A DNA stretch of 13,125 nt from Dehalococcoidia bacterium (GCA_028715025.1 JAQTLG010000014.1:1-13125), one strand, 5' to 3'; numbered from the stretch's first letter, positions 1 to 7,000 are shown. Translations and numbers: made by a program. The notes: generated by a model not told the origin, from the letters alone.

Positions 1-335
1 AGGTCGATGGCGGTTTGACGCAGCTCGGCTATGGGTGTGATCTTATGCATTTTCATCATCTGGTTGAACATCCATCTGCCCATGCCCCAGAAGTTAAAGC
101 GGGAAGGCCCGATGCGTTCAATGCCGCCGCGGTTCAGCAGTCCCATCATCTTGCCGAAAAAGCTATCTCCGGTCAGGTTCCCCTTCTGGATGGCCTTGAT
201 GCCCCAGAAAGTGAAAAACATATTGGCTTCTTTGCCCAGAGCTGCGGCGCCTATGGCGATGTTGAACGCCGCTATGACTTTGTCCATATCACCACTCATA
301 ACAATAATAGTCACTCCGTCTTCCGTATTGGCCAT
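1..335 (-). CDS. DsrE/DsrF/DrsH-like family protein (C-terminus cut by left edge)
   Basis: The reverse strand reads openly from ATG at 335 to the window edge, giving 111 residues with no stop. A strong Shine-Dalgarno (GGGGAGG) sits 9 bases before the ATG. The product starts MANTEDGVTIIVMSGDMDKV and continues with a small-residue helix (AFNIAIGAAALGKEANMFF), then FFTFWGIKAI. This matches the Rossmann-like start of the DsrE/DsrF/DrsH-like family, often annotated as a peroxiredoxin-family protein and about 160 residues long. Members are small cytoplasmic proteins linked to sulfur relay or sulfane sulfur handling. The conserved cysteine region expected further on lies outside the window, so sulfur-transfer competence cannot be judged. 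The gene is divergent from the xylanase gene. The family call is firm; the exact role is open. Confidence 0.8.
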   Translation of the reverse strand, partial: MANTEDGVTIIVMSGDMDKVIAAFNIAIGAAALGKEANMFFTFWGIKAIQKGNLTGDSFFGKMMGLLNRGGIERIGPSRFNFWGMGRWMFNQMMKMHKITPIAELRQTAID

Positions 336-480
336 TTCAAATCGCCTCCCCTGCAGTTAAATTTACTCCGTCTTCAACATACATTAATGTTAGCATATTC
401 GTCTTATGGGCTCAGTATTGAATAGGCGGTTTGGACGCTGTGCTAAAATATACTAGATATTTTCGTTAACAGGGTTGGAT

Positions 481-1962
481 ATGAACAGAAGATGTTTTTA
501 CATAACAGCGCTGGCTATTGTTGTCATCTCTTTGCTTGTGCCTGCGGCGGCTTGCTATTCGCCGGGTTCTGATGCGGGCAATGTCATTATTCAGGCTTAC
601 AATGGGATACGCGAATGGTTCATTATGCAGGGCGCCGGGGACCGTATCGAGAAGATACGCAAGGGGGATGGTGTTATACAGGTGCTGGATGAGAATAACG
701 TCCCGGTGAGGGGCGCGCGCGTATACTACGAGCAGCAGAGCCATGACTTCCTTTTCGGAACCGGCCTGGCGCCGCTGGCCGTTAAAGGACCAACAGCGGT
801 TAACCAGGAATGGGCTGAAGGCTTGAGCGCGCTTTTCAATTACGGCACCGCGCCGTTTTACTGGGAAAGTTATGAGGCGAAGCAGGGCCAGTCCTCGGCT
901 GTCATGCTCAAGATGGTTGCAGAGTGGTGTGAGAAACGGGGTATCACGGTAAAGGGACATCCTCTGATATGGGCGGAATCGGTACCGAGCTGGGCGCCTG
1001 TCGAGACCGATGATATGCAAAAGGCGCAGGAGAAGAGGGTTAAAGAGATCGCGGGTGAATTCTGCGGATCGATCGATTACTGGGATGTTGTGAATGAGCC
1101 GACCATGGGTGCGCAGGTAAGCAGTCCTGTGGGCAAGTGGATATCCCAGCGTACGCCCGCGACGGTCTGCGCCGATGCGCTGGGTTGGGCAAGGTCGGCC
1201 TGTCCGACTTCGACGCTGATAATAAACGATTTCCGCACCGACCAGGATTACCACGATCTGCTCCAGGAGGTCGTCCGGCAGAAGGGTAAATTCGACGCTA
1301 TAGGCATACAATCGCATATGCACCGTGGCAACTGGCCTTTATACCAGGTCTGGGACACCTGCGAACGGTTCAAGGATTTAGATGCCCCCATTCATTTCAC
1401 AGAAGTGACCATTCTCAGTGGGAATCCCAAGACAGGTATATCGTCCCAGGAGCAGCCGTCCGAATGGCCGTCCACACCGGCCGGCGAGATCGAACAGGCC
1501 GATTATGCGGAGAAGTTCTATATATTGCTCTTTAGTCATCCCTCCGTGCAGGCTATAACCTGGTGGGACCTCTCCGATTATGGAGCCTGGCAGGGGGCGC
1601 CTGCCGGGCTGCTGCGGACGGATATGACGATAAAGCCGGCCTATAAACGTCTTCTAACCCTGATCCGTGATAAATGGTGGTCGCGCGGCGATGTATACAC
1701 AGGCGATGACGGTATCGCCAGGATGCGCGGCTTCTACGGCACATACAAGATCATTGTTGAAAAAGAAGGTAAGAGGACTGCAGCTACTTTCCATATAACC
1801 AAAGGACTGGACAACAGTCTCAAGGTAAATTTGACAGGATACAGGCAACCGCCGCCCACACCGCTCTACGAGATGATCTGGCCCTATATTCTGGCGGCAG
1901 CCGTCATTGCGCTGATCGTTTTAATCGGGCGCTGGATCGCCAAAATCAGGCGGCGCATATAA
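481..1962 (+). CDS. Membrane-anchored GH10 family glycosidase (endo-1,4-beta-xylanase-like)
   Basis: A 493-residue secreted glycoside hydrolase of family 10, expected to cut beta-1,4-xylan or a related glycan outside the cell. Residues 1-25 are a signal sequence ending PAAAC, a poor lipobox. Residues about 60-95 form a beta-rich module (IQVLDENNVPVRGARVYY). The (beta/alpha)8 domain follows, with acid/base Glu206 in YWDVVNEP, nucleophile Glu308 in IHFTEV, IGIQSHMH, and ITWWDLSDYGAW near its end. The 102-residue gap between the two glutamates is normal for GH10. After a small beta domain (GFYGTYKIIVEKEGK) come a PPPTP linker, one transmembrane helix and a basic tail (KIRRRI), so the enzyme is probably held on the membrane. 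The usual VWH motif reads IWA (Ala165). ATG 481 has AGGG six bases upstream; the in-frame TTG at 475 abuts that AGGG and is less likely. A nitroreductase gene follows after 24 bases. Confidence 0.92.
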   Translation: MNRRCFYITALAIVVISLLVPAAACYSPGSDAGNVIIQAYNGIREWFIMQGAGDRIEKIRKGDGVIQVLDENNVPVRGARVYYEQQSHDFLFGTGLAPLAVKGPTAVNQEWAEGLSALFNYGTAPFYWESYEAKQGQSSAVMLKMVAEWCEKRGITVKGHPLIWAESVPSWAPVETDDMQKAQEKRVKEIAGEFCGSIDYWDVVNEPTMGAQVSSPVGKWISQRTPATVCADALGWARSACPTSTLIINDFRTDQDYHDLLQEVVRQKGKFDAIGIQSHMHRGNWPLYQVWDTCERFKDLDAPIHFTEVTILSGNPKTGISSQEQPSEWPSTPAGEIEQADYAEKFYILLFSHPSVQAITWWDLSDYGAWQGAPAGLLRTDMTIKPAYKRLLTLIRDKWWSRGDVYTGDDGIARMRGFYGTYKIIVEKEGKRTAATFHITKGLDNSLKVNLTGYRQPPPTPLYEMIWPYILAAAVIALIVLIGRWIAKIRRRI

Positions 1963-1986
1963 ATACGGCGCTAATGAGGTGAACTG

Positions 1987-2544
1987 ATGGATACTATTGA
2001 AGCAATCATGACGCGCAGGAGCATCAGGAAATATACGGATAACCGTGTGCCCGTGGAGATTGTCGAGCAGCTCTTGCGGGCCGGCATGGCCGCCCCTTCC
2101 GCCGCCAATGAGCAGCCGTGGCATTTCGTGGTCATCACCGAGCGCAAGACGCTCATCCAGGTGCCAACGTTTCATCCACACTCGCATATGCTGAAGGAAG
2201 CTGCGCTGGCCATACTGGTATGTAACGACAGCGGCCTCGAGCTGACTAAAGGCAGGGGTGTGCTGGATTGCTCCGTGGCCACTGAAAATATACTGTTAGC
2301 CGCCCATGACCTGGGTCTGGGCGCGGTCTGGGTCGGCATCTACCCGGTGAAGGAACGGATGAACGGCATGAGGAAACTGCTCAATATGCCGACCAGGATC
2401 GTGCCGATCTCGCTCGTTTCCATAGGCTACCCGGACGAGAGGCCGCGCATGGAGGACAGGTTCAAGCCCGAGCGCGTGCACTACGAACGCTGGATGGGTT
2501 CCCCGGATACCAGCCCGGCCAGGTTATCCAAAGGCAAAAAGTAG
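1987..2544 (+). CDS. Nitroreductase family protein (FMN-dependent oxidoreductase)
   Basis: A 185-residue soluble protein of the nitroreductase superfamily: FMN-binding homodimers that use NAD(P)H to reduce nitro groups, quinones or related substrates. The start MDTIEAIMTRRSIRKY carries the RRSIRKY motif that contacts the FMN phosphate. AAPSAANEQPWHFVV (about 35-49) is the second conserved segment, and LLAAHDLGLGAVWVGIYP (about 102-119) is the usual flavin-site helix and glycine turn. IGYPDERP occurs near the C-terminus, as in many short members. The length is typical. The Shine-Dalgarno GAGGTGA lies just before ATG 1987. The gene begins 24 bases after the GH10 gene, so cotranscription is likely, but no functional link between the two is evident. 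The substrate cannot be told from sequence. Confidence 0.93.
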   Translation: MDTIEAIMTRRSIRKYTDNRVPVEIVEQLLRAGMAAPSAANEQPWHFVVITERKTLIQVPTFHPHSHMLKEAALAILVCNDSGLELTKGRGVLDCSVATENILLAAHDLGLGAVWVGIYPVKERMNGMRKLLNMPTRIVPISLVSIGYPDERPRMEDRFKPERVHYERWMGSPDTSPARLSKGKK

Positions 2545-2564
2545 ATCACGCGCCGGCGCCGTTC

Positions 2565-2593
2565 TTAGCAAACTCAGTCGGATTTAGTATAAT
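2565..2593 (+). promoter_or_regulatory. Candidate promoter for tRNA-Ala
   Basis: A perfect TATAAT at 2588-2593 is preceded, with a 17-bp spacer, by TTAGCA (4 of 6 consensus positions) at 2565-2570. Transcription would start near 2600, a few bases before the mature tRNA 5' end at 2606. Confidence 0.65.
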
Positions 2594-2605
2594 AAATGGT
2601 CTTGC

Positions 2606-2681
2606 GGGCCTGTAGCTCAATTGGGAGAGCGCCTGATTTGCATTCAGGAGGTCGGGAGTTCGAATCTCCCCAGGTCCACCA
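2606..2681 (+). tRNA. tRNA-Ala (anticodon TGC)
   Basis: A complete 76-base cloverleaf with CCA encoded. The acceptor stem GGGCCTG (2606-2612) pairs with CAGGTCC (2671-2677) and contains the G3:U70 wobble pair that marks alanine tRNAs. The D arm has GCTC/GAGC. The anticodon stem CCTGA/TCAGG (2632-2636, 2644-2648) encloses the loop TTTGCAT, with anticodon TGC at 2639-2641. The T arm is GGGAG/CTCCC around TTCGAAT. The discriminator is A2678, followed by CCA at 2679-2681. I found no second copy of the tRNA 3' end in the window, so there is no sign of an element integrated here. Confidence 0.98.
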
Positions 2682-2877
2682 ATTCAGCCCTGATTATTAC
2701 CTTGCTCCGACTTCGTTTTACCTGCAGGAGCCCGAAACAGCCCATTTTCATTCACGATGTCGGTGACGTTATTTCCATATAGTAAACTAAGCATCACGAT
2801 AATTTCTTGGACAAAAGTTTAAGGTAACACGCAGCAAAATCTATTTTCGCCTGCATTTTATATTGTGAATTTGGCAG

Positions 2878-2906
2878 TTGAAAACAAAATTGAATAAGTG
2901 TAATAT
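2878..2906 (+). promoter_or_regulatory. Candidate promoter for the APC permease gene
   Basis: TTGAAA (2878-2883, 5 of 6 consensus) and TAATAT (2901-2906, 4 of 6) are separated by 17 bp in the AT-rich stretch between the tRNA and the permease. The predicted leader is about 35 bases. The rest of 2682-2947 shows no open frame or convincing hairpin. Confidence 0.45.
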
Positions 2907-2947
2907 TGCGAGCTATTTGAAACCAGGTATTTATAGAATAAATCATT

Positions 2948-4504
2948 ATGGCTAACCATGATCTCAGGAAGCCGGGCGATACCTTCTACGCCCCCAAGAG
3001 GCCTCTCAGGTCACCCCTGCGCAGAGTGCTCAGCACCTCGGGTCTATTCAGCTCAGGTTACGGCGATGTCGGCTCTTCCATATATTATGGCCTGGGCCTT
3101 ATAGCACTCGTAGCTCTCGGTGCCACTCCCATTGTCCTGGGCATTGCCGGAATCATCTATGTATTCAATGCGCTCAGCTATGCGGAAGGTGGGGCTATGC
3201 TGCCTGAAGCTGGAGGCTCAGCAAGCTTTGCGCGCCACGGATTTAATAACCTTATTGGTTTTATAGCAGGCTGGGCACTGATGTTAAGCTATATCGTTAC
3301 CATGGCTATCTCTGCATACACCATACCACCATACCTTGCCTACTTCTGGCCTGTCCTAAAGGAGCCGTTGCCCGGCACTGCCCTGTCCATGGGTATCATT
3401 TTTTTCCTGATGGTCATGAATGTGATAGGTATCAAGGAATCCTCGAGGATGAATATACTATTCATAGTAATTGATATTCTTACCCAACTGACTATGATCG
3501 CGTTGGGAATCTTTCTTATCCTTTTACCGAATCCCGGTGTGCTGATTGAGCATATGTTCGGAGCAGGCAACTGGCCATCAACCAACAACTTCATTTACGG
3601 CATTGCAATTGCCGCGCTGTGCTTCACTGGAGTGGAGACTGTATCACAACTGGGTGAAGAAACCCGCAAGCCGGAAAAGAGAATACCGCGCGCATATATC
3701 ATGATGATAATTGCTGTTCTTGTTCTATTTGCCGGCATTTCTATCGTGGCTCTATCTGCCATGACGCCCCAGATGCTGGGTGACCCGGTAAATGGATGGG
3801 CAAGAGATCCGGTGGCCGGAATTGCTGATGGTATCTTCAACGCCATATCCCCACAGGATATAGCGTCTGGTATCACGACTGAGCGAGGTCCTCAAATTCT
3901 GCTGATGGCGCTTTTAACCAGCTTTCGTAGTTTATTACCGGTACTCGTAAGCCTTCTGGCTGCAAGTATTTTGCTCACTGCCACAAACGCCGGGCTAATG
4001 GGTATATCGCGTCTTACTTACAATCTATCGTCACATGATCAGTTGCCTTCGGCATTCAAACGTGTTCATCATAAATTCAGAACACCCTATATCGCCATCA
4101 TTCTATTCTGTTGTATATCGATTATACTTCTCGTACCGGGGCTGTTTGCACCCTCTTTCTTCTCCGATCTTGGAGCCCTGTATGTTTTCGGATCGCTGTT
4201 ATGCTTTGCGCTGGCACATGCTTCAATACTTGGTTTACGTATAAGAAAGCCTGACATGCCCCGGCCGTTCAAGCTGAAATTAAATATAAGAATCAGAGGC
4301 AAGGATTTGCCCTTAACTGCCATACTTGGATTGGCTGCAACTTTAACTATATGGATAATAATTTTGATAACACAACCGTTCAGCCGGTGGGCCGGGTTTG
4401 CCTGGATGGGTATCGGACTGATTATTTATTTTACGTACAGGTTCTTAAAACGTAAACTCAATGTAGAGACACCTCCTGGTGATAATAATATTGGCAGCCG
4501 CTAA
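2948..4504 (+). CDS. APC superfamily amino acid permease
   Basis: A 518-residue inner-membrane transporter of the amino acid-polyamine-organocation superfamily, expected to move an amino acid or amine with a coupling ion. The glycine-rich first helix GYGDVGSSIYYGLGLIAL (about 38-55) is the substrate-binding break typical of the fold. Helix 6 starts GIAIAALCFTGVETVSQLGEE, a typical APC helix 6/loop signature, and SRLTYNLSSHDQLP (about 352-365) is the usual cytoplasmic segment before helix 9. About 12 hydrophobic helices can be counted. A longer loop around residues 280-310 (DPVNGWARDPVAG) separates two of them. ATG 2948 lacks a clear Shine-Dalgarno; the MANHDLRKPGD start is kept because no better in-frame start exists. 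The gene and its upstream DNA look more AT-rich than the neighbours, which could mean separate acquisition. It appears monocistronic. Substrate unknown. Confidence 0.9.
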   Translation: MANHDLRKPGDTFYAPKRPLRSPLRRVLSTSGLFSSGYGDVGSSIYYGLGLIALVALGATPIVLGIAGIIYVFNALSYAEGGAMLPEAGGSASFARHGFNNLIGFIAGWALMLSYIVTMAISAYTIPPYLAYFWPVLKEPLPGTALSMGIIFFLMVMNVIGIKESSRMNILFIVIDILTQLTMIALGIFLILLPNPGVLIEHMFGAGNWPSTNNFIYGIAIAALCFTGVETVSQLGEETRKPEKRIPRAYIMMIIAVLVLFAGISIVALSAMTPQMLGDPVNGWARDPVAGIADGIFNAISPQDIASGITTERGPQILLMALLTSFRSLLPVLVSLLAASILLTATNAGLMGISRLTYNLSSHDQLPSAFKRVHHKFRTPYIAIILFCCISIILLVPGLFAPSFFSDLGALYVFGSLLCFALAHASILGLRIRKPDMPRPFKLKLNIRIRGKDLPLTAILGLAATLTIWIIILITQPFSRWAGFAWMGIGLIIYFTYRFLKRKLNVETPPGDNNIGSR

Positions 4505-4641
4505 AAATAATTTGCTTCCATAGGGTCACGCACACAGCCAGGTTAACAAAATGGGCGACTGGTCGGCGCTGCCTCCTCCCTCTTCCAAAGAAGCTCTTCG
4601 CAGCGGCTGATACTTTTCAGTATAAATATCAGTCCGAACTT

Positions 4642-4670
4642 TTGACAGGCTTTTATTAACGTGTTATGTT
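4642..4670 (+). promoter_or_regulatory. Promoter of the membrane protein/XRE regulator operon
   Basis: A perfect -35 box TTGACA (4642-4647) is followed after 17 bp by TATGTT (4665-4670). The start point would fall near 4677, inside the tandem repeat at 4669-4700, so a protein bound there would block initiation. Confidence 0.7.
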
Positions 4671-4700
4671 ATATATATCTAACGTTATATATTTCTAACG
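4669..4700 (+). promoter_or_regulatory. Tandem 16-bp direct repeat, probable operator of the XRE regulator
   Basis: Two abutting 16-bp units, TTATATATATCTAACG (4669-4684) and TTATATATTTCTAACG (4685-4700), match at 15 of 16 positions. The second, taken with the preceding CG, is also a dyad with arms CGTTA and TAACG (4683-4700). A weaker third half (TTATTAACG) ends at 4661. The array covers the predicted start point and leader up to the Shine-Dalgarno, as expected for an autorepressor operator. That the XRE protein binds here is inferred from position. Confidence 0.6.
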
Positions 4701-4717
4701 TAAAGAGGAGAAGTGCA

Positions 4718-5338
4718 ATGAAGACAAGATGGATATTAATGGCCTATGCCGCTATCAGTTTGCTGGCGTTGATGCTGATGCTTTCCAGGGAAAATTTATA
4801 TGTTGTAATAGCTCTGGTAGCCGGCATATTGCTGCTGGGGCATCGTGAATTATGGTCGCTGGTCAGATATGGGCGGATGCCAGTCATTGACGAAAGGGTG
4901 CAGAATAATCTTACCGGCGCGATGCGGCTGACCGGCGTCTTTTTCTTTATCGCCAGCATCATGCTGATAATGCTGCTGAGATTCAATGTCTTCAAGAATA
5001 CTCCCACAGAACTGATCATCAGCGGGCAGCTGGTGATCGTGGGCTTCGTCTACCTGATCGGCTACTATTACTACGACCGGGTCCGTCCCTACTTGGGAGA
5101 GCGGGCGACGCGCTGGCTTAAGATATGCCTGATTACGGCCGGGCTTTGCCTGAGCACCATCGCGCTGGCAATCGTCCTGCACAATCTGGTCAGCAGCTGG
5201 TTCGGTTTCGAGGATGCGTTCTTCTTCATAATCGCACTGCTGGTTGCTCCGGCGGTACTGGTAATAAGCCTGCTGGGAAGTCTGGCCATTTTTATAAAGG
5301 GTCTTTCTGCAAGTTTCAGCGGCATCGAGCAGGCATGA
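4718..5338 (+). CDS. Six-helix membrane protein paired with an XRE regulator (DUF2178-like)
   Basis: A 206-residue integral membrane protein with about six hydrophobic helices (near residues 5-22, 28-43, 70-90, 100-122, 133-155 and 165-195). The cytoplasmic stretch VIDERVQNNLTGAMRLTG after helix 2 resembles the DERxxxxxxxAxR pattern seen in DUF2178-type proteins; this match is tentative. No enzyme motif is visible. ATG 4718 has AGGAG 7 bases upstream; the in-frame upstream extension to 4661 would start inside the promoter and is rejected. The stop codon overlaps the ATG of the next gene (ATGA, 5335-5338), so membrane protein and HTH protein are translated together. Small XRE/membrane pairs of this kind occur widely in bacteria and archaea, with the membrane partner sometimes thought to control the regulator. 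The role here is unknown. Confidence 0.8.
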   Translation: MKTRWILMAYAAISLLALMLMLSRENLYVVIALVAGILLLGHRELWSLVRYGRMPVIDERVQNNLTGAMRLTGVFFFIASIMLIMLLRFNVFKNTPTELIISGQLVIVGFVYLIGYYYYDRVRPYLGERATRWLKICLITAGLCLSTIALAIVLHNLVSSWFGFEDAFFFIIALLVAPAVLVISLLGSLAIFIKGLSASFSGIEQA

Positions 5339-5538
5339 AAACAAGGATGAAAGAATACCGCGCACGCCTCGGCCTGACACAGGAAAAGCTGGCAGAGATA
5401 GTGGGGGTACGCCGTGAGACCATCATCTTCCTTGAGCAAGGTAAATACAATCCATCCCTCAAACTGGCCTACGGAATCGCCCGCGCGCTCGGGGCCGGTA
5501 TCGAAGAAATTTTTATATTTGATGATGATCAGACTTGA
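5335..5538 (+). CDS. Small XRE-family HTH transcriptional regulator
   Basis: A 67-residue single-domain DNA-binding protein of the Cro/CI (XRE) type. The fold is almost the whole protein: MKEYRARLGLTQEKLAEIVG holds helices 1 and 2, VRRETIIFLEQGKYNPSL is the recognition helix and following loop, and LAYGIARALGAGIEEIFIFD closes the domain. This matches the short YozG-type regulators of 65-70 residues. The ATG at 5335 overlaps the stop of the membrane protein gene and implies translational coupling; ATG 5347 is an alternative start that removes four residues. The same reading frame stays open far upstream inside the membrane gene, but a start there would give a long unrelated N-terminus, so it is rejected. 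Its likely target is the tandem repeat at 4669-4700 in its own promoter. Confidence 0.9.
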   Translation: MKTRMKEYRARLGLTQEKLAEIVGVRRETIIFLEQGKYNPSLKLAYGIARALGAGIEEIFIFDDDQT

Positions 5539-5631
5539 AAGCGAGTACTGATATTACGGCTGGAATGATCTGAACTAATACTTAGCTATGAAATATATGA
5601 GACAAGGATAGATAAGCAAGGAGATGATGTT

Positions 5632-6000
5632 ATGTTGTTAGCAATACCTCTTATCATTGCTGCCGGCATTCTGGCATGGGTGACCCGGCCGAAGGAGAAA
5701 CAGACCGGTCCCGCCAGACTGTCCATACTGGCAACGATAATCCTGCCATGTCTGATAGCTCTGGCTGCCATTGCTTCACAGTTGATCAGCAATGCCATCG
5801 GAATGACGGGAATATTTGGTTTATCAAATACTCTTTTTATTATCGGTCTCTGCCTGATTGGCATAGCGATATTGGCACTGGTCGTCTTTGCCGCTAAACG
5901 TAAAGGTGATGTAGTCAAGGGCATAGGATTCGGAATTTGTATATCAGTCATTGTATATACTCTGGCATTCGGTTTGCTGGAGTGGCTAGCTGGGCTATAG
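5632..6000 (+). CDS. Small four-helix membrane protein of unknown function
   Basis: A 122-residue, very hydrophobic protein that I do not recognise. Four helices are visible: about 1-17 (LLAIPLIIAAGILAWV), 30-53 (ILATIILPCLIALAAIA), 62-87 (LFIIGLCLIGIAILALVVF) and 97-119. Short basic loops (TRPKEKQ and AAKRKGD) flank helices 1 and 3, so both of those loops probably face the cytoplasm. There are no catalytic or metal-binding motifs. The start is well supported: AAGGAG (5618-5623) lies 8 bases before ATG 5632. It sits 93 bases after the XRE gene with no terminator seen between, so it may be the third gene of that operon. An open frame on the opposite strand is a shadow. Confidence 0.7.
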   Translation: MLLAIPLIIAAGILAWVTRPKEKQTGPARLSILATIILPCLIALAAIASQLISNAIGMTGIFGLSNTLFIIGLCLIGIAILALVVFAAKRKGDVVKGIGFGICISVIVYTLAFGLLEWLAGL

Positions 6001-6136
6001 CAGGCATTCAAAGTACGTAATGACTCTGTGGATAAAAGAAAACCATGTGGGCATCTCACGGATTTATGTAAATTCATGCTGTTGAGGGGTCTTAATCCAG
6101 ATATTTCGAGGACATGTGAGATAAGGTTATGCTGTT

Positions 6137-6328
6137 TTACGGAGAAACGTCAATATCCTTCAACTTCAAGTCGATAAATGTATCTATGCCGAAATGTGCT
6201 GCCTGCCGCAGGTCATCCAGTGCTTCTTGTTTCGTTTTACCTGCGCCCATAGCTATAGATTCCCAAACAACATAATAATCCTGAGTAATATCATCAAACT
6301 TTAAGTGGATTCCATTTTGCCTTGACAC
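6137..6328 (-). CDS. Small HicB-like protein following a PadR regulator gene
   Basis: A 63-residue protein with the beta-hairpin-then-helix pattern of HicB-type domains: GIHLKFDDITQDYYVVWESI followed by GKTKQEALDDLRQAAHFGID, where GKTKxEALxDLxxA corresponds to the helix of HicB antitoxins. The DNA-binding tail found in longer HicB proteins is absent and there is no hicA toxin gene beside it, so an antitoxin role is doubtful. Translation most likely starts at GTG 6328, because GGAGG (complement of 6338-6342) lies 9 bases upstream. A second GTG at 6346, one base after the PadR stop, would add six residues but has only a weak ribosome site. Either way it lies directly behind the PadR gene and is probably cotranscribed with it. 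Function unknown. Confidence 0.65.
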   Translation of the reverse strand: MSRQNGIHLKFDDITQDYYVVWESIAMGAGKTKQEALDDLRQAAHFGIDTFIDLKLKDIDVSP

Positions 6329-6347
6329 CGTTATATGCCTCCACACT

Positions 6348-6860
6348 TTATTCTTCCAATATGGCTTTGATCTCCATCGAAGCGAGGGATACCACCTGAC
6401 GTATGCGCTGCAATTTATCGGGAGCTATATGGCGCGCCTCGTAGTGCACAACCCTCGCCAGTTCACCGAATTCACGCATCATCTGAGTGAAAACAGCAAT
6501 GTTTTCGGGATTCCAATGGTGTCGCATATGGTGTTTGACCTTATCGGTAAACTCTTTTTGTTCAGTTAAAAAATTGCGACCCTCATCAGTTATGGTATAA
6601 ATTTTTTTCCCATCTCGCTCCTCAGTACTTGCGTAGCCCATCTCCTCCAGCATTTGCAATGTTGGGTAAACTACACCGGGGCTTGGCGTATAAAATCCAT
6701 GTGAACGTTGCTCAAGGGCACGAATGACTTCATACCCGTATCTGGGCTTATCCTTTAGCAAATCGAGGATCACGTATTTTAGATCACCCTTGTTAAAAGG
6801 ACTTTCCTGGCCGAAGCCTCGAAAAAATCGCTCCCGCCCAAAACGATGGTCTCTAAACAT
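6348..6860 (-). CDS. PadR family transcriptional regulator
   Basis: A 170-residue regulator with the PadR winged helix: LKYVILDLLKDKPRYGYEVI (helices 1-2, about 27-46), then YTPSPGVVYPTLQMLEEMGY (the recognition helix with the family's SPGxVYPxLxxLE motif), and the wing EERDGKKIYTITDEG. The second half is helical and should form the dimer interface. Two features stand out: an Arg/Phe-rich N-terminus (MFRDHRFGRERFFRGFG) and a histidine cluster (KHHMRHHW) after the wing. The latter could bind metal or be structural. ATG 6860 has GAGGTGA six bases upstream. The gene has its own strong promoter with a palindrome over the -10 box, which suggests autorepression. Ligand and other targets are unknown, although it lies directly downstream of feoB. 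Confidence 0.93.
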   Translation of the reverse strand: MFRDHRFGRERFFRGFGQESPFNKGDLKYVILDLLKDKPRYGYEVIRALEQRSHGFYTPSPGVVYPTLQMLEEMGYASTEERDGKKIYTITDEGRNFLTEQKEFTDKVKHHMRHHWNPENIAVFTQMMREFGELARVVHYEARHIAPDKLQRIRQVVSLASMEIKAILEE

Positions 6861-6880
6861 TTATATCACCTCGTGTGTCT

Positions 6881-6920
6881 CAAGATATATTTAGTATTAT
6901 CAAGATATATCTAGATATAT
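6881..6920 (-). promoter_or_regulatory. Probable PadR operator (palindrome plus repeated half)
   Basis: ATATATCTAGATATAT at 6905-6920 is a perfect 16-bp palindrome overlapping the -10 box and start point of the PadR promoter. CAAGATATATCTAG (6901-6914) recurs as CAAGATATATTTAG at 6881-6894, matching at 13 of 14 positions and exactly 20 bp away, about two helical turns. This layout suggests cooperative binding of two dimers. Binding by this PadR protein is inferred from position. Confidence 0.65.
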
Positions 6921-6948
6921 TATAGACAGCGCTATCGATAGCTGTCAA
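6919..6948 (-). promoter_or_regulatory. Consensus sigma-A promoter for the PadR gene
   Basis: On the minus strand, TTGACA (complement of 6943-6948) and TATAAT (complement of 6919-6924) are both perfect, with an 18-bp spacer. The start point would be near 6912, leaving a leader of about 50 bases. The spacer carries a dyad (arms GACAGC 6925-6930 and GCTGTC 6941-6946) whose centre TATCGATA is itself palindromic. Confidence 0.75.
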
Positions 6949-7000
6949 GTGATCAAATCTACCTTGGTGGGCTTGGGAACAATCTGAACGAGCCTGCTGG

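Noticed and set aside
466..1323. Long open frame (285 codons) antisense to the GH10 gene
   Set aside because: The plus-strand frame has clear GH10 catalytic motifs throughout. The antisense product is Arg/Leu-rich with no recognisable domain, as expected from a shadow of a GC-rich gene.
4607..4632. Nested small inverted repeats (CTGATA/TATCAG, ATACT/AGTAT) upstream of the promoter at 4642
   Set aside because: They are short and AT-rich, have mutually exclusive pairings and no T-run, and lie outside the transcript of the following operon.
5125..5334. N-terminal extension of the XRE regulator frame
   Set aside because: It overlaps the well-supported membrane protein, encodes a Gln/Gly/Arg-rich stretch with no family match, and ATG 5335 gives a normal-length regulator in an ATGA overlap.
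6052..6122. Inverted pair ATCTCAC and GTGAGAT between the convergent genes near 6001-6136
   Set aside because: The arms are only 7 bp and nearly 60 bases apart, with no T-run, so chance or a weak structure is as likely as a terminator.
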